A DNA stretch of 64,000 bases from Alcaligenes sp. SORT26 (GTDB lineage: Bacteria > Pseudomonadota > Gammaproteobacteria > Burkholderiales > Burkholderiaceae_B). The stretch is taken from assembly GCF_017377875.1 (NCBI RefSeq), contig NZ_CP070975.1, forward strand, positions 3,596,001 through 3,660,000, written 5' to 3'. Both the position numbers and the translations under genes were made by a program. Shown here in pieces: positions 27,021-36,240 of this stretch. Positions within the stretch are counted from its first letter, which is position 1; the number at the start of each line of letters is the position of its first letter. The notes under the pieces are model-generated. The model had not been told where the DNA came from. It ran no database searches and saw only the letters and a list, made by a program, of their open reading frames with translations.

Positions 27021-28298
27021 TTAATCGCTAGGGGGTAAAACCAGAATTGCACGGAAATCGTTGACGTTGGTCAGGGTAGGGCCCGTAACCAAGGAATCGT
27101 CCAAGGCTTCAAAGAAGCCATGACCATCATTATTGTCCAGACTGTCCCTTGGGCGTATACCTTGTTGCCAGGCACGCTCCAAAGTGTCGGGACCGCAGAA
27201 GGCTCCGGCAATTTCTTCCTGGCCATCCACACCGTCGGTATCGCCTGCCAAACCGTAGATACCGGGCGCGCCATTCAAGGCAATGGCGGTGGATAGCAGG
27301 AACTCCACATTGCGACCGCCACGGCCCTGGCCGCGCAAGGTCACTGTGGTTTCCCCGCCTGACAGCAGCACGCAAGGGGCCTGTGCGGGTTGCTCGTGCT
27401 GAGACACGCTCAGAGCAATAGCCGCCATGACTTTGCCCACATCGCGGGCCTCGCCTTCAATGCTGTCACCCAGCAAGACCGGACGCACACCACGGGATTC
27501 AGCTACGCGGGCAGCCGCGAGCAAAGCCAGTTGAGGTGTGGCCACCAGATGGGTGGTGACATGGGCCAGGCGTGGATCATCGGGCTTGATGGTTTCGCCA
27601 TCGCCGCTTTCCAGCAGGGCACGGGCAGCGGCCGGAATCTCGATGCCGTAACGGGCAATGATTTCCAGCGCCTGCTCGCACGTGGTGGGATCTGCCACCG
27701 TGGGGCCGGAAGCGATGTCCATGGGCTTGTCGCCGGGGACATCGGAAATAAGCAGGTTCAGGACTCGTGCAGGGGCGCACGCCGCTGCCAGTCGGCCGCC
27801 TTTGATGGCGGACAGGTGACGGCGTACGGTATTCATCTCACCAATCGAAGCACCGGACTTGAGGAGTGCTTTATTGATGGCTTGTTTGTCAGCCAGGGTG
27901 ACGCCTTCTCCAGCCAGGGGCAGCAGAGACGAGCCGCCGCCGGAGATCAGGCAGATTACCAGATCGTCTTCATTCAGATCGCTGACCGTGCGCAAAATCT
28001 CGCGGGCGGCATCCTCACCGGCCTGATCGGGTACGGGGTGAGAGGCTTCCAGGATTTTGATATGGTCGCACGGCACGCCGTAGCCATAACGGGTTACCAC
28101 GACGCCGCTGATAGGGCTCTTGTCCCAGTGGCGCTCCAGCGCCTGGGCCATGGCGGCGGATGCCTTGCCCGCACCGATCACAATCGTGCGTCCTTTTGGG
28201 GCCTCGGGCAGATAAGGCGGAATGCAATGTTCGGGCTGAGCCGCATTGACGGCAGCCTGAAACATTTTGCTGAGTAAGTCTTGTGGCTCGATCTTCAT
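27021..28298 (-). CDS. ttuD: Glycerate 2-kinase (MOFRL family, TtuD-type)
   Basis: 425-aa protein of the DUF4147/MOFRL glycerate kinase family, often annotated hydroxypyruvate reductase. It probably phosphorylates D-glycerate to 2-phosphoglycerate. Visible: GRTIVIGAGKASAAMAQALE near the N-terminus, the Gly-rich VICLISGGGSSLLPLAGEG, and the C-terminal MOFRL stretch VLLSGGETTVTLRGQGRGGRN with AGDTDGVDG. Follows glxR on the same strand after a 194-bp gap with a hairpin. 2-Phosphoglycerate would pass through enolase to pyk. Confidence 0.93.
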   Translation of the reverse strand: MKIEPQDLLSKMFQAAVNAAQPEHCIPPYLPEAPKGRTIVIGAGKASAAMAQALERHWDKSPISGVVVTRYGYGVPCDHIKILEASHPVPDQAGEDAAREILRTVSDLNEDDLVICLISGGGSSLLPLAGEGVTLADKQAINKALLKSGASIGEMNTVRRHLSAIKGGRLAAACAPARVLNLLISDVPGDKPMDIASGPTVADPTTCEQALEIIARYGIEIPAAARALLESGDGETIKPDDPRLAHVTTHLVATPQLALLAAARVAESRGVRPVLLGDSIEGEARDVGKVMAAIALSVSQHEQPAQAPCVLLSGGETTVTLRGQGRGGRNVEFLLSTAIALNGAPGIYGLAGDTDGVDGQEEIAGAFCGPDTLERAWQQGIRPRDSLDNNDGHGFFEALDDSLVTGPTLTNVNDFRAILVLPPSD

Positions 28299-28392
28299 GG
28301 GTCAATCCTAATGCAGGGCGATGGCAGCAGACCATCTTACTGCGCGACAGGGATGTGACTGCGTGAGAGCAGGACATCTTTGCTGCTAACTG

Positions 28393-28419
28393 GAAAAAAA
28401 AGCGGGCCGCAGCCCGCTT
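28393..28419 (-). terminator. Intra-cluster terminator between glxR and ttuD
   Basis: AAGCGGGC/GCCCGCTT stem with a 3-4 nt loop followed on the minus strand by eight T residues. It sits inside the gcl-to-pyk gene series, so it may give partial termination. Confidence 0.8.
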
Positions 28420-28492
28420 GCTGGATGTCCTGGCCGTGCTGGCGTGATGCCTGGAAAAAACCAGCCCGGACGGGAGCATCCTTGAACTGATC

Positions 28493-29377
28493 TTATTGAC
28501 CAATCTCGTAGTTGGCCATGATCTCCAGAGCGCGGACCATGGCGGAGTGGTCTTGTGCTGCGCCACCGTGAGCCGCGCAGGTATTGAACAACTCCTGTGC
28601 TGTTGCGGTGTTGGGCAGAGCCACGCCCAGTTGACGCGCGGTGGTCAGAGCCAGGTTCAAGTCTTTCTGGTGCAGTTCAATGCGGAAGCCGGGATCGAAA
28701 GTGCGCTTGACCATGCGCTCGCCGTGGACTTCCAGAATGCGCGAGTTGGCAAAACCGCCCATCAGTGCTTCACGAACCTTGCCTGCATCGGCACCAGCCT
28801 TGGAGGCCAGCAACAGGGCTTCGCCCACCGCTTCAATGGTCAAGGCCACGATGATCTGGTTGGCCACTTTGGTGATTTGACCGTCACCGTAACCACCGAC
28901 CAGGGTGATGTTCTTGCCCATCAGTTCAAACAAAGGCTTGACCTTGTCGAAGGCTTCTTGCTTGCCACCGACCATGATGGTCAGCGAACCGGCCTTGGCA
29001 CCGACTTCGCCACCGGACACAGGAGCGTCCAGGTATTCGCAACCCAGTTTGACGATGCGCTCGGCAAAGCCTTTGGTAGCCACCGGCGAGATGGAGCTCA
29101 TGTCCACCACGATCTTGCCAGCGGTAAGACCGGCGGCAATGCCGTCTTCGCCAAACAGGGCGTCTTCCACGTGAGGGGTATCAGGCACCATCGTGATGAT
29201 GATGTCAGCCTGACGGGTGACTTCGGTGCCGTTGGCGCAAACGGTTGCGCCGGCTTCTTTCACGCTTTTGGGGAAATCGCCACGGGTGTAGGCAAACAGC
29301 TCATGACCACCCTTGATCAGGTTGACGGCCATGGGTGCGCCCATGATGCCCAAACCAATAAAACCGATTTTAGCCAT
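28493..29377 (-). CDS. glxR: 2-Hydroxy-3-oxopropionate (tartronate semialdehyde) reductase
   Basis: Beta-hydroxyacid dehydrogenase reducing tartronate semialdehyde to D-glycerate. The NAD(P)-binding motif GFIGLGIMGAPMAVNL, the substrate-binding DAPVSGGEVGAKAGSL and the catalytic lysine in GDGQITKVANQI are all visible. 294 aa is standard. Located between hyi and ttuD in pathway order. Confidence 0.96.
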   Translation of the reverse strand: MAKIGFIGLGIMGAPMAVNLIKGGHELFAYTRGDFPKSVKEAGATVCANGTEVTRQADIIITMVPDTPHVEDALFGEDGIAAGLTAGKIVVDMSSISPVATKGFAERIVKLGCEYLDAPVSGGEVGAKAGSLTIMVGGKQEAFDKVKPLFELMGKNITLVGGYGDGQITKVANQIIVALTIEAVGEALLLASKAGADAGKVREALMGGFANSRILEVHGERMVKRTFDPGFRIELHQKDLNLALTTARQLGVALPNTATAQELFNTCAAHGGAAQDHSAMVRALEIMANYEIGQ

Positions 29378-29417
29378 TGTGTAATCTCCTAATAATTATG
29401 TGCAGATGTCCGGACGA

Positions 29418-30206
29418 TCAGGCCGTGACTTCTGTTAATTCAGTCATCCAGCCCAGACCGTCCTTGGTCACGCCAGCGGGTTTGTACTCGCCGCCGATCC
29501 AGCCCTGGTAACCCAGGCTGTCGATGTACTTGAACAGCCAGGCGTAGTTGATCTCGCCTGTGCCCGGTTCGTTGCGACCTGGGTTATCTGCGATCTGGAT
29601 GTGTGCAATCTTGTCCAGGTGCTTTTTCATGGTGGCAGCCAGCTCGCCTTCCATGCGCTGAGCGTGGTAGACGTCGTACTGGATGAACAGATTGTCCGAA
29701 CCCACGTCCTGCAACAGAGCCGCGGCCTGTTCGGTGCGGTTCAGGTAGAAACCTGGAATGTCGAAGGTGTTGATGGGTTCAACCAGCAGGCGCAGGCCAG
29801 CGTCTTTCAGCTTGGCGGCAGCAAACTGCAGATTGCTGACCAAGGTCTTGTGAGCCAGTTCGCGGTCTGCGCCTTGGGCCAGCTTGCCAGCCAGGCAATT
29901 GACTTGCTTGCAGCCCAGCGCGGTGGCGTATTCGATGGCACGGCCTACGCCGTCCTGGAATTCACCCACGCGCTCGGGCAGGATTGCAATGCCGCGCTCG
30001 CCGCCGTCCCAGTCGCCCGCAGGCAGGTTATGCAACACTTGGGTCAAACCGTGTTGTTGCAGTTTGTCAGCCAGTTGCTGTTTGTCGTAGGCGTAGGGGA
30101 ACAGGTATTCCACTCCCTTGAAACCGGCGTCGGCCGCTGCCTGGAAACGATCCAGGAAGTCGTGCTCGTTAAACAGCATGGTCAGGTTGGCGGCAAATTT
30201 TGGCAT
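29418..30206 (-). CDS. hyi: Hydroxypyruvate isomerase
   Basis: TIM-barrel isomerase interconverting tartronate semialdehyde and hydroxypyruvate. The protein (262 aa) starts MPKFAANLTMLFNEHDFLDRF. Metal ligands of the family are visible in LLVEPINTFDIPGFYL, QYDVYHAQRMEG, HIQIADNPGRNEPGTGEI and GGEYKPAG. Directly follows gcl (28 bp). Confidence 0.96.
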   Translation of the reverse strand: MPKFAANLTMLFNEHDFLDRFQAAADAGFKGVEYLFPYAYDKQQLADKLQQHGLTQVLHNLPAGDWDGGERGIAILPERVGEFQDGVGRAIEYATALGCKQVNCLAGKLAQGADRELAHKTLVSNLQFAAAKLKDAGLRLLVEPINTFDIPGFYLNRTEQAAALLQDVGSDNLFIQYDVYHAQRMEGELAATMKKHLDKIAHIQIADNPGRNEPGTGEINYAWLFKYIDSLGYQGWIGGEYKPAGVTKDGLGWMTELTEVTA

Positions 30207-30234
30207 AGTGCTACTCCGTTTTTTAAATCAGCAA

Positions 30235-32010
30235 TCAGTCCATCAGCGAGATGGCGGTGGGGGCGTCAATACCCGCTTCGGCCAGGGACTCGAATTCCGT
30301 CACATTGTGCAGTTCGGTGCCCATGGCAATGTTGGTGACGCGCTCCAGGATCAGTTCGATCACAACCGGCACGCTGAACTCTTTCATCCATGCACGAGCC
30401 TGTTCAATGGCGGCCTGGATGTCTTCAGGTTTGTGTACGCGGATCGCTTTGCAACCCAGGCCCTCAACCACGGTGACGTGATCCACGCCATAGCCTTCGG
30501 TTTCAGGGGCATTGATGTTGTCAAAGGCCAGTTGGACACAATAGTCCATCTCGAAGCCGCGCTGCGCCTGACGGATCAGACCCAGGTAGGCGTTGTTGAC
30601 CAGAATATGGATGTAAGGCAGCTTGAACTGGGCGCCTACAGCCAACTCTTCAATCATGAACTGGAAGTCGTAGTCGCCGGAAATGGCCACCACTTCACGG
30701 CCTGGCTCAGCGGCAACCACACCCAGAGCAGCGGGAATGGTCCAGCCCAATGGGCCTGCCTGACCGCAGTTGATCCAGTGACGTGGCTTGTACACGTGCA
30801 GGAACTGGGCGGCCGCAATCTGCGACAGACCAATAGTGCTGACGTAGGTGGTCGAAGGGCCAAAGGCGCGGTTCATTTCTTCGTATACGCGCTGAGGCTT
30901 CAAAGGCACGTTGTCGAAGTTGGTCTTGCGTTGCAAAGTGGCTTTGCGTTTCTGGCAGTCGGCTACCCAGGCGGCGCGATCGCTCAGCTTGCCAGCGGCT
31001 TTGTATTCTTTGGCGACTTCAATGAACAGTTTCAGTGCAGCGCCTGCGTCCGAAGCGATACCCAGATCAGGGCCGAAAACGCGACCAATCTGTGTGGGCT
31101 CGATGTCCACGTGCACGAATTTGCGGCCTTCGGTGTAGACGTCTACGGAACCGGTGTGGCGGTTGGCCCAGCGGTTACCGATACCGAATACGAAATCCGA
31201 TGCCAGCAAGGTCTGGTTGCCGTAACGGTGCGAAGTTTGCAGACCGACCATACCCGCCATCAATGGGTGATCGTCCGGCACGGTGCCCCAGCCCATCAGG
31301 GTTGGGATGACAGGTACGTTGACCAGTTCAGCAAATTCTTGCAGCAGGGCAGCGGCGTCAGCGTTGATCACGCCACCACCGGAGACGATCAGTGGACGCT
31401 CGGAAGCGTTCAGCAGTTCGATGGCTTTTTCAGCCTGGGCGCGGGTGGCGGTCGGCTTGTACGCTTCCAGTGGCGAGTAGGTGTCCAGATCGAATTCGAT
31501 CTCGGCCATCTGCACGTCGATAGGCATATCGATCAGCACAGGGCCAGGACGGCCGGAGCGCATGATGTGGAAGGCTTGCTGGAACACGCGTGGGATCAGG
31601 TCTGGCTCGCGTACGGTCACGGCCCACTTGGTCACAGGCTTGGCAATGGATTCGATATCCACGGCCTGGAAGTCTTCTTTGTACAGGCGCGAACGGGGAG
31701 CCTGGCCGGTAATGCACAGGATTGGGATCGAGTCAGCCGATGCGGAGTACAGGCCGGTGATCATGTCTGTGCCAGCGGGGCCGGAAGTACCGATACATAC
31801 GCCGATATTGCCGGGATTGGCACGAGTAAAACCTTCGGCCATGTGGGAAGCGCCTTCCACGTGGCGGGCGAGAATGTGATCAAAGCCACCTTCTTTGCGC
31901 AGTGCGGAGTAGAAGGGGTTGATGGCGGCGCCGGGCACGCCAAATACGGTGCTCACGCCTTCTTTACGTAAAATTGCGGCGGCGGCGTCCACTGCTCTCA
32001 TTCGAGCCAT
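30235..32010 (-). CDS. gcl: Glyoxylate carboligase
   Basis: ThDP-dependent enzyme condensing two glyoxylates to tartronate semialdehyde and CO2. At 591 aa it is full length. The usual ThDP-activating glutamate is replaced by valine (V51 in [14 protein letters not shown]), which is diagnostic for this enzyme. The ThDP/Mg site is in [15 protein letters not shown] ... [12 protein letters not shown]. First gene of the minus-strand glyoxylate block, divergent from a LysR gene. Confidence 0.97.
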   Translation of the reverse strand: MARMRAVDAAAAILRKEGVSTVFGVPGAAINPFYSALRKEGGFDHILARHVEGASHMAEGFTRANPGNIGVCIGTSGPAGTDMITGLYSASADSIPILCITGQAPRSRLYKEDFQAVDIESIAKPVTKWAVTVREPDLIPRVFQQAFHIMRSGRPGPVLIDMPIDVQMAEIEFDLDTYSPLEAYKPTATRAQAEKAIELLNASERPLIVSGGGVINADAAALLQEFAELVNVPVIPTLMGWGTVPDDHPLMAGMVGLQTSHRYGNQTLLASDFVFGIGNRWANRHTGSVDVYTEGRKFVHVDIEPTQIGRVFGPDLGIASDAGAALKLFIEVAKEYKAAGKLSDRAAWVADCQKRKATLQRKTNFDNVPLKPQRVYEEMNRAFGPSTTYVSTIGLSQIAAAQFLHVYKPRHWINCGQAGPLGWTIPAALGVVAAEPGREVVAISGDYDFQFMIEELAVGAQFKLPYIHILVNNAYLGLIRQAQRGFEMDYCVQLAFDNINAPETEGYGVDHVTVVEGLGCKAIRVHKPEDIQAAIEQARAWMKEFSVPVVIELILERVTNIAMGTELHNVTEFESLAEAGIDAPTAISLMD

Positions 32011-32089
32011 TGATATCTCCTAGATCATCGTTTGACGAAATTCACAACTCGATAATAAGGAGTGATGGACCTGCCTAGAAATGGTGGTA

Positions 32090-32104
32090 CGATTGTTTCT
32101 ATCG
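32090..32104. promoter_or_regulatory. Dyad CGAT-N7-ATCG, possible LysR operator
   Basis: Located in the 110-bp gap between divergent gcl and the LysR gene, 17 bp before the regulator start. Dyads of about this size are typical LysR contacts. Assignment is by position only. Confidence 0.35.
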
Positions 32105-32120
32105 ATACTTGGAGTATTGA

Positions 32121-33038
32121 ATGAGCCGTTATACCGAAATTAGAAGTTTTGCACTGGTCGCTGAAAAAGGCAGTTTTGCAGCCGCTTCCGTGATCGAAGG
32201 CGTCACCCCCGTGGTCATGGGCCGCCGCCTGGATGCGCTTGAGCAGCGCCTGGGTGTGCGCCTGATGCACCGGTCTACCCGTGGGCTCACGCTGACGGAT
32301 CTGGGCGAGCAGTTTCTGGAGCAGTGCAAACAAATTCTGAAGGACTTTGAAGAGGCCGAAGCCAGTATCAGCGCCCAGCGCAAAGTAGTGCGTGGGCACT
32401 TGGTGGTATCGGCCCCAGCGGCTTTTGGGCGTCGCCATGTGGCGCCCCATGCCTTGTCCTTCAAAAAGCGTTATCCCGAGCTGAAGCTGTCTTTTAACTT
32501 TACGGACAGCGTGGTGGATCTGGTGCGTGAAGGCTACGACATGGCCTTGCGGATTGGTGAGGTCACTGACCCCAACTATGTGGCGGTGCGTCTGTATCCG
32601 AACCGGCGCGTGGTGTGTGGCACACCCGAGTATTTTGAGCGTCACGGTGTGCCGCGTGTACCGGAAGATCTGGCTCGTCATAACTGCCTGGCCTTTAACC
32701 TGCAAGGCGGGCAGCAACGCGGCTGGACCTTCTTGCGGGATGGTCGACCTTTGGCGGTGCGGGTTGATGGCGATCTGGATTGCAATGACGGTGAACTGCT
32801 CTTCAATTGGGTCAAGCAAGGTTGGGGTATAGGCTGGCGCTCCACCTGGGAAATTCAGCCAGAGCTCAAGCGGGGCGAGCTAGTGACGGTGCTGAACGAG
32901 TTCGAGATTCCCAGCTACGATATTCAGGCGGTGTATCAGCAGCAGCGCTATTTGCCTGCGAAAGTGCGACGCTTTATCGACTATTTGCGAGCCATCTACA
33001 ACACGCCCGGTTATTGGGATGGCGAGGTGCAGTTCTAG
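32121..33038 (+). CDS. LysR-family regulator, divergent from gcl
   Basis: 305 aa with an N-terminal winged helix (residues about 1-60, FALVAEKGSFAAAS...LEQRLGVRLMHRSTRGLTLT) and a C-terminal effector domain of the PBP2 type. Divergent orientation from gcl suggests it controls the glyoxylate block, perhaps responding to glyoxylate, tartronate semialdehyde or allantoin-derived metabolites. The effector is not deducible from sequence. Confidence 0.93.
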   Translation: MSRYTEIRSFALVAEKGSFAAASVIEGVTPVVMGRRLDALEQRLGVRLMHRSTRGLTLTDLGEQFLEQCKQILKDFEEAEASISAQRKVVRGHLVVSAPAAFGRRHVAPHALSFKKRYPELKLSFNFTDSVVDLVREGYDMALRIGEVTDPNYVAVRLYPNRRVVCGTPEYFERHGVPRVPEDLARHNCLAFNLQGGQQRGWTFLRDGRPLAVRVDGDLDCNDGELLFNWVKQGWGIGWRSTWEIQPELKRGELVTVLNEFEIPSYDIQAVYQQQRYLPAKVRRFIDYLRAIYNTPGYWDGEVQF

Positions 33039-33050
33039 GCTTCCAAAACA

Positions 33051-33082
33051 AAAAAAAACCGCTTCGAGAAGCGGTTTTTTTT
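33051..33082. terminator. Bidirectional terminator
   Basis: A8-CCGCTT-CGAG-AAGCGG-T8, between the convergent LysR gene and the Tsx-like porin. Confidence 0.95.
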
Positions 33083-33096
33083 ATGCTGTGCAGGGC

Positions 33097-33972
33097 TTAG
33101 AAGTGCCATTCCACCTGGACGGTGGGGGCGCTGGTTTTAATGCCTGGTTTCAGGTTGCCGTTCGCCATGTAACGGTTGCCGAACTTGTTGTACCAGTACT
33201 CGTAGCCAATCCCGACCCACAGCGTGTTTTTCTTGTCGAAAGCGACTTTACCCACGTCAGCCATCAGGGAGGTACGGACCAGCACTTCAGACTTGGTGCT
33301 GATACCGGCGTAGTCGTCACCCTTTGGGCCCGCGTAGTTGGCAAAGCCCTGGAACTTCAGCGGGACCGAACCCACATCGAAGGGCAGATTCCAGTTCAGG
33401 CTAGCCAGAAACTGGGTATGAAAAGAGCTGCGGCTATCGGGGCAAGCAGGGGCACCCAGACCGCAGTGGTTCCACTCTTTACCTACCATCAGGCTCAGGT
33501 CCACAAAGCCTCGGGGCACATCAAACTTGAAGGTTGGGCCCAGCACCAGCAGGCGTTTGCGCGGTGCAAAGGCGGTGTTTTTGGTGTTCAGATCAAAGCC
33601 CGCCGTAATCGCTACATCTTTCACGGGACCAAAGCTGATGTCCTTGTCGAACACCTTGCCCATGGAGAGCTGGTGGCGGTAGGTCGCGTAGAACTCGGTG
33701 GCGCCATTGCTGCCGTTGCCGCTGGAAGGATCGTAGCGGTCCGACTGCAGAATATCCAGGTTAAAGAAGTTCTGACCCAGGCTGTAGCCGTTGACGTGTG
33801 TCAGGCTCAGGATGTGCTTCTGGATTGTCCGGTCATTCATGGGCTCGGTGTATTGCGTGCTGAAGCGGTAACCCAGGAAGGTGTCGCTCCAGTCAGCGGC
33901 CAGAGCCGGGGTGGACAGGATAGGGGCAGCCAGCAGGGCACATGCCCAGCGTGCAGGGTGTAGGTGTTTCAT
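33097..33972 (-). CDS. Tsx-like nucleoside-specific outer-membrane channel
   Basis: 291-aa outer-membrane protein with a signal peptide (ends ALA before ADWSD) and a barrel of alternating strands ending in VEWHF. Tsx-family phrases are visible: SDTFLGYRFSTQYTEP and ILSLTHVNGYSLGQNFFN. In this setting, next to a urate/xanthine permease, uptake of nucleosides, purines or ureides across the outer membrane is likely. A strong Shine-Dalgarno (AGGAG) precedes the ATG. Confidence 0.85.
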   Translation of the reverse strand: MKHLHPARWACALLAAPILSTPALAADWSDTFLGYRFSTQYTEPMNDRTIQKHILSLTHVNGYSLGQNFFNLDILQSDRYDPSSGNGSNGATEFYATYRHQLSMGKVFDKDISFGPVKDVAITAGFDLNTKNTAFAPRKRLLVLGPTFKFDVPRGFVDLSLMVGKEWNHCGLGAPACPDSRSSFHTQFLASLNWNLPFDVGSVPLKFQGFANYAGPKGDDYAGISTKSEVLVRTSLMADVGKVAFDKKNTLWVGIGYEYWYNKFGNRYMANGNLKPGIKTSAPTVQVEWHF

Positions 33973-34120
33973 GGTGTCTCCTCTTTGTTTGAGCGCAAAC
34001 AGGTCCTTGGGATCTGATGTCCCTTACGGCCTGCGGCTTTGGTTTTCTTTGAGTGGGTGTTACTGGCCTTACTTAGATTAATTATGGACAGTCGATACTT
34101 TTTTATGGGTACTGCAGAAA

Positions 34121-34162
34121 TTTGAATAGCCGCCCGGTTTCATGCTTGGGCGGCTATTCAAA
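34121..34162 (-). terminator. 15-bp inverted repeat between permease and Tsx-like gene
   Basis: TTTGAATAGCCGCCC and GGGCGGCTATTCAAA are perfectly complementary with a 12-nt loop. It lies 9 bp after the permease stop. The minus-strand T content after the stem is modest, so it may terminate or stabilise the transcript. Confidence 0.7.
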
Positions 34163-34170
34163 AGGGGGAC

Positions 34171-35655
34171 TTAGCCGTTTTGTGAGGCTAGTTGATTGCT
34201 GTTTTCTTCAGCCGCTTTTTGAGCGTTGGCCTGTTTGCGAGCCTGAGTGGCTGCAGACGATTCGACGGTGTGGCCTTGGTCGGCATATTTTTCAATGCCG
34301 TTGAAAAACAGGTTCAGCACGATGGCAGATACGGCAGCCAACAAGATTCCGCTATGCAGCAAGGGAGCCAGGGCAGGGGGCATCTTGTCCAGCAGGTGCT
34401 CGGCAACCAGGGGAATCATGCCAAAGCCCAGGCTGATCGCCACGATGTAGGGGTTGTAGGGGTTGCGGTTCAGATTGGCAGACATCAGGATCTTGATGCC
34501 GGTGGCGCCCACCATGCCAAACATCACAATGCCAGCCCCACCCAATACATAGTTGGGAATCGAGGCGACGACGAAAGCCATCTTGGGGAACAGGCCCAGC
34601 ATGATCAGGAAAGCACCGCCCATCACACATACCCAGCGGCTGCGTACGCCGGTCACGCTGACCAGGCCTACGTTTTGCGAGAAAGAACTGTGCGGGAAGG
34701 TGTTCATGATGCCGCCCACCAGTGTGCCCAGACCGTCGGTACGCAGACCACGGACCAATGCTTCACGGTCGGTAGGGCGTCCACAGATGGAACCCAGTGC
34801 CAGGAACATGCCCAGAGACTCAACCATGATCACAACCATGATCAGGGACAGCACGGCAGCCGCACCCAGCAAGGCCCAGCTAAAGGTCGGTACACCAAAG
34901 TGAAACGGAGTCACGATGGCGAACCAACTGGTCTGGTCCAGACCTTCAAAGCTGATGCGGCCCATGGCCAGGGAGACGAAAAAGCCAACCAGCAAGCCAA
35001 TCAGGACGGCTACGTTAGCCAGAAAGCCGCGAGCAAATTTGGTGATCAGCAGGATAACGGTCAGCACCATCAAGGCAATAGCCAGGTTTTCCAGCGAACC
35101 GTAATCCGGGTTGGGCATGGACAGGCCGGTCGCAGGATCGGTGATCGTGGGGGCTCCACCGCCAATCCAGTTCAGACCCACGCGCATCAAGGTCACACCA
35201 ATCACGGTGATGATGATGCCGGTCACAACCGGGGGAAACAGGCCCATCAGGCGACTGAATACCGGCGCAATCAGAATACTGAAGATACCGGCCAGGATGG
35301 TGGCACCGAAAATGCCGGGTAGACCCAGTTGCGGGTCCAGGCCGATGGCAACCATCGGGCTGACGGCTGCAAAGGATACGCCCATCATGACAGGCAGTTT
35401 GATGCCGAAGATACCGGCGCCGCGAGCTTGAATAATCGTGATCAGGCCACAGCACAACAGGTCGGCGTTAATCAGGAATGCAATCTGCTCTTTGGTCAGG
35501 CCCAGGGCCTCGCCAATGATCAGGGGGACAGCGACTGCGCCCGCGTACATCACCATGACGTGCTGCAAACCAAGGGTTGCCAGGCGTCCCGTTGGTAGGC
35601 GTTCGTCCACTCCGTCACAATCAGCCGGTGTGGACACTTCTGGGTTGGCGGACAT
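34171..35655 (-). CDS. Urate/xanthine permease, NCS2 family
   Basis: Inner-membrane purine:proton symporter of 494 aa with about 12-14 hydrophobic segments. The NCS2 signature is seen as SQNVGLVSVTGVRSRW. The N-terminal phrase LGLQHVMVMYAGAVAVPLIIG is typical for uric acid and xanthine transporters. Context (uraD and allA nearby) favours urate over uracil. The C-terminus is a polar tail rich in Gln, Ala and Asn. Confidence 0.93.
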   Translation of the reverse strand: MSANPEVSTPADCDGVDERLPTGRLATLGLQHVMVMYAGAVAVPLIIGEALGLTKEQIAFLINADLLCCGLITIIQARGAGIFGIKLPVMMGVSFAAVSPMVAIGLDPQLGLPGIFGATILAGIFSILIAPVFSRLMGLFPPVVTGIIITVIGVTLMRVGLNWIGGGAPTITDPATGLSMPNPDYGSLENLAIALMVLTVILLITKFARGFLANVAVLIGLLVGFFVSLAMGRISFEGLDQTSWFAIVTPFHFGVPTFSWALLGAAAVLSLIMVVIMVESLGMFLALGSICGRPTDREALVRGLRTDGLGTLVGGIMNTFPHSSFSQNVGLVSVTGVRSRWVCVMGGAFLIMLGLFPKMAFVVASIPNYVLGGAGIVMFGMVGATGIKILMSANLNRNPYNPYIVAISLGFGMIPLVAEHLLDKMPPALAPLLHSGILLAAVSAIVLNLFFNGIEKYADQGHTVESSAATQARKQANAQKAAEENSNQLASQNG

Positions 35656-36029
35656 CAGGGTCTCCTTATTAATACGTTATGCGCAGCCGATGCCTGGGCC
35701 GCGTAAGCATAAAGTTATCGGATGGGCAGTATCACTGGAAGGCAGTACGACTTGATAAGTAGAATACGGAAAAGCGTATGGCAGGCCGCTCTCCACAGGA
35801 GGGAAGGATATAAGCCCGGTAGATAGGGGCTGTGTTCAGGCAGAGCGCTAGCAGATTCCTGCTTTTTTCATGCGTTTTGCAGCGCTAGGGGTATTGCCCA
35901 CCTAGTCCAGCATAAAAAACTATGTTACTAGCTTCCAAACTACTGTTTTATTGCAGGGATTGAGGTGGCTTAAGGTATTGAAAGATATAAAAAAAGCGGC
36001 ATTCAAGCCGCTTTTTTTGAGGGTCCTGT
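35656..36029. other. 374-bp gap before the permease gene
   Basis: Upstream region of the permease (minus strand) and downstream of the tautomerase. Contains the tautomerase terminator (35989-36018) and AT-rich DNA that probably holds the permease promoter. No gene seen. Confidence 0.6.
35989..36018. terminator. Terminator after the tautomerase gene
   Basis: A7-GCGGC-ATTCAA-GCCGC-T7. Works in both directions; directly downstream of the tautomerase stop. Confidence 0.92.
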
Positions 36030-36215
36030 TTATTTGTCCGACCACAGGACACCGGCTGTCGCCCAGTCCTCGCGTTTGACGTCGGTAAAGATCACATCGA
36101 CGGCATCCGGGGTACAGCCCAGGACGCGACAGGCTTCTTTAGTCAGGGCCTGGGCGAGTTCGCGCTTGATCTCCACGGGACGGCCGTCGAATAGTTGTAC
36201 GTTAATAGAAGGCAT
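36030..36215 (-). CDS. 4-Oxalocrotonate tautomerase-family protein
   Basis: 61-aa protein of the smallest tautomerase class. After removal of Met1 the N-terminal proline (PSINVQLFDGRP) is the catalytic base of the family; one Arg in GRPVEIKREL fits the usual Arg position. It keeps the length of 4-OT monomers. Substrate unknown: its place after allA and an aldolase-like gene points to an enol/keto intermediate of ureide or glyoxylate metabolism rather than catechol meta-cleavage, for which no genes are nearby. Confidence 0.88.
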   Translation of the reverse strand: MPSINVQLFDGRPVEIKRELAQALTKEACRVLGCTPDAVDVIFTDVKREDWATAGVLWSDK

Positions 36216-36240
36216 AAAAGCTCCGTAGGGGGAAAGGGTG

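Noticed and set aside
30118-31971. A 617-codon plus-strand open frame opposite gcl
   Set aside because: Antisense to a complete glyoxylate carboligase and without recognisable domains.
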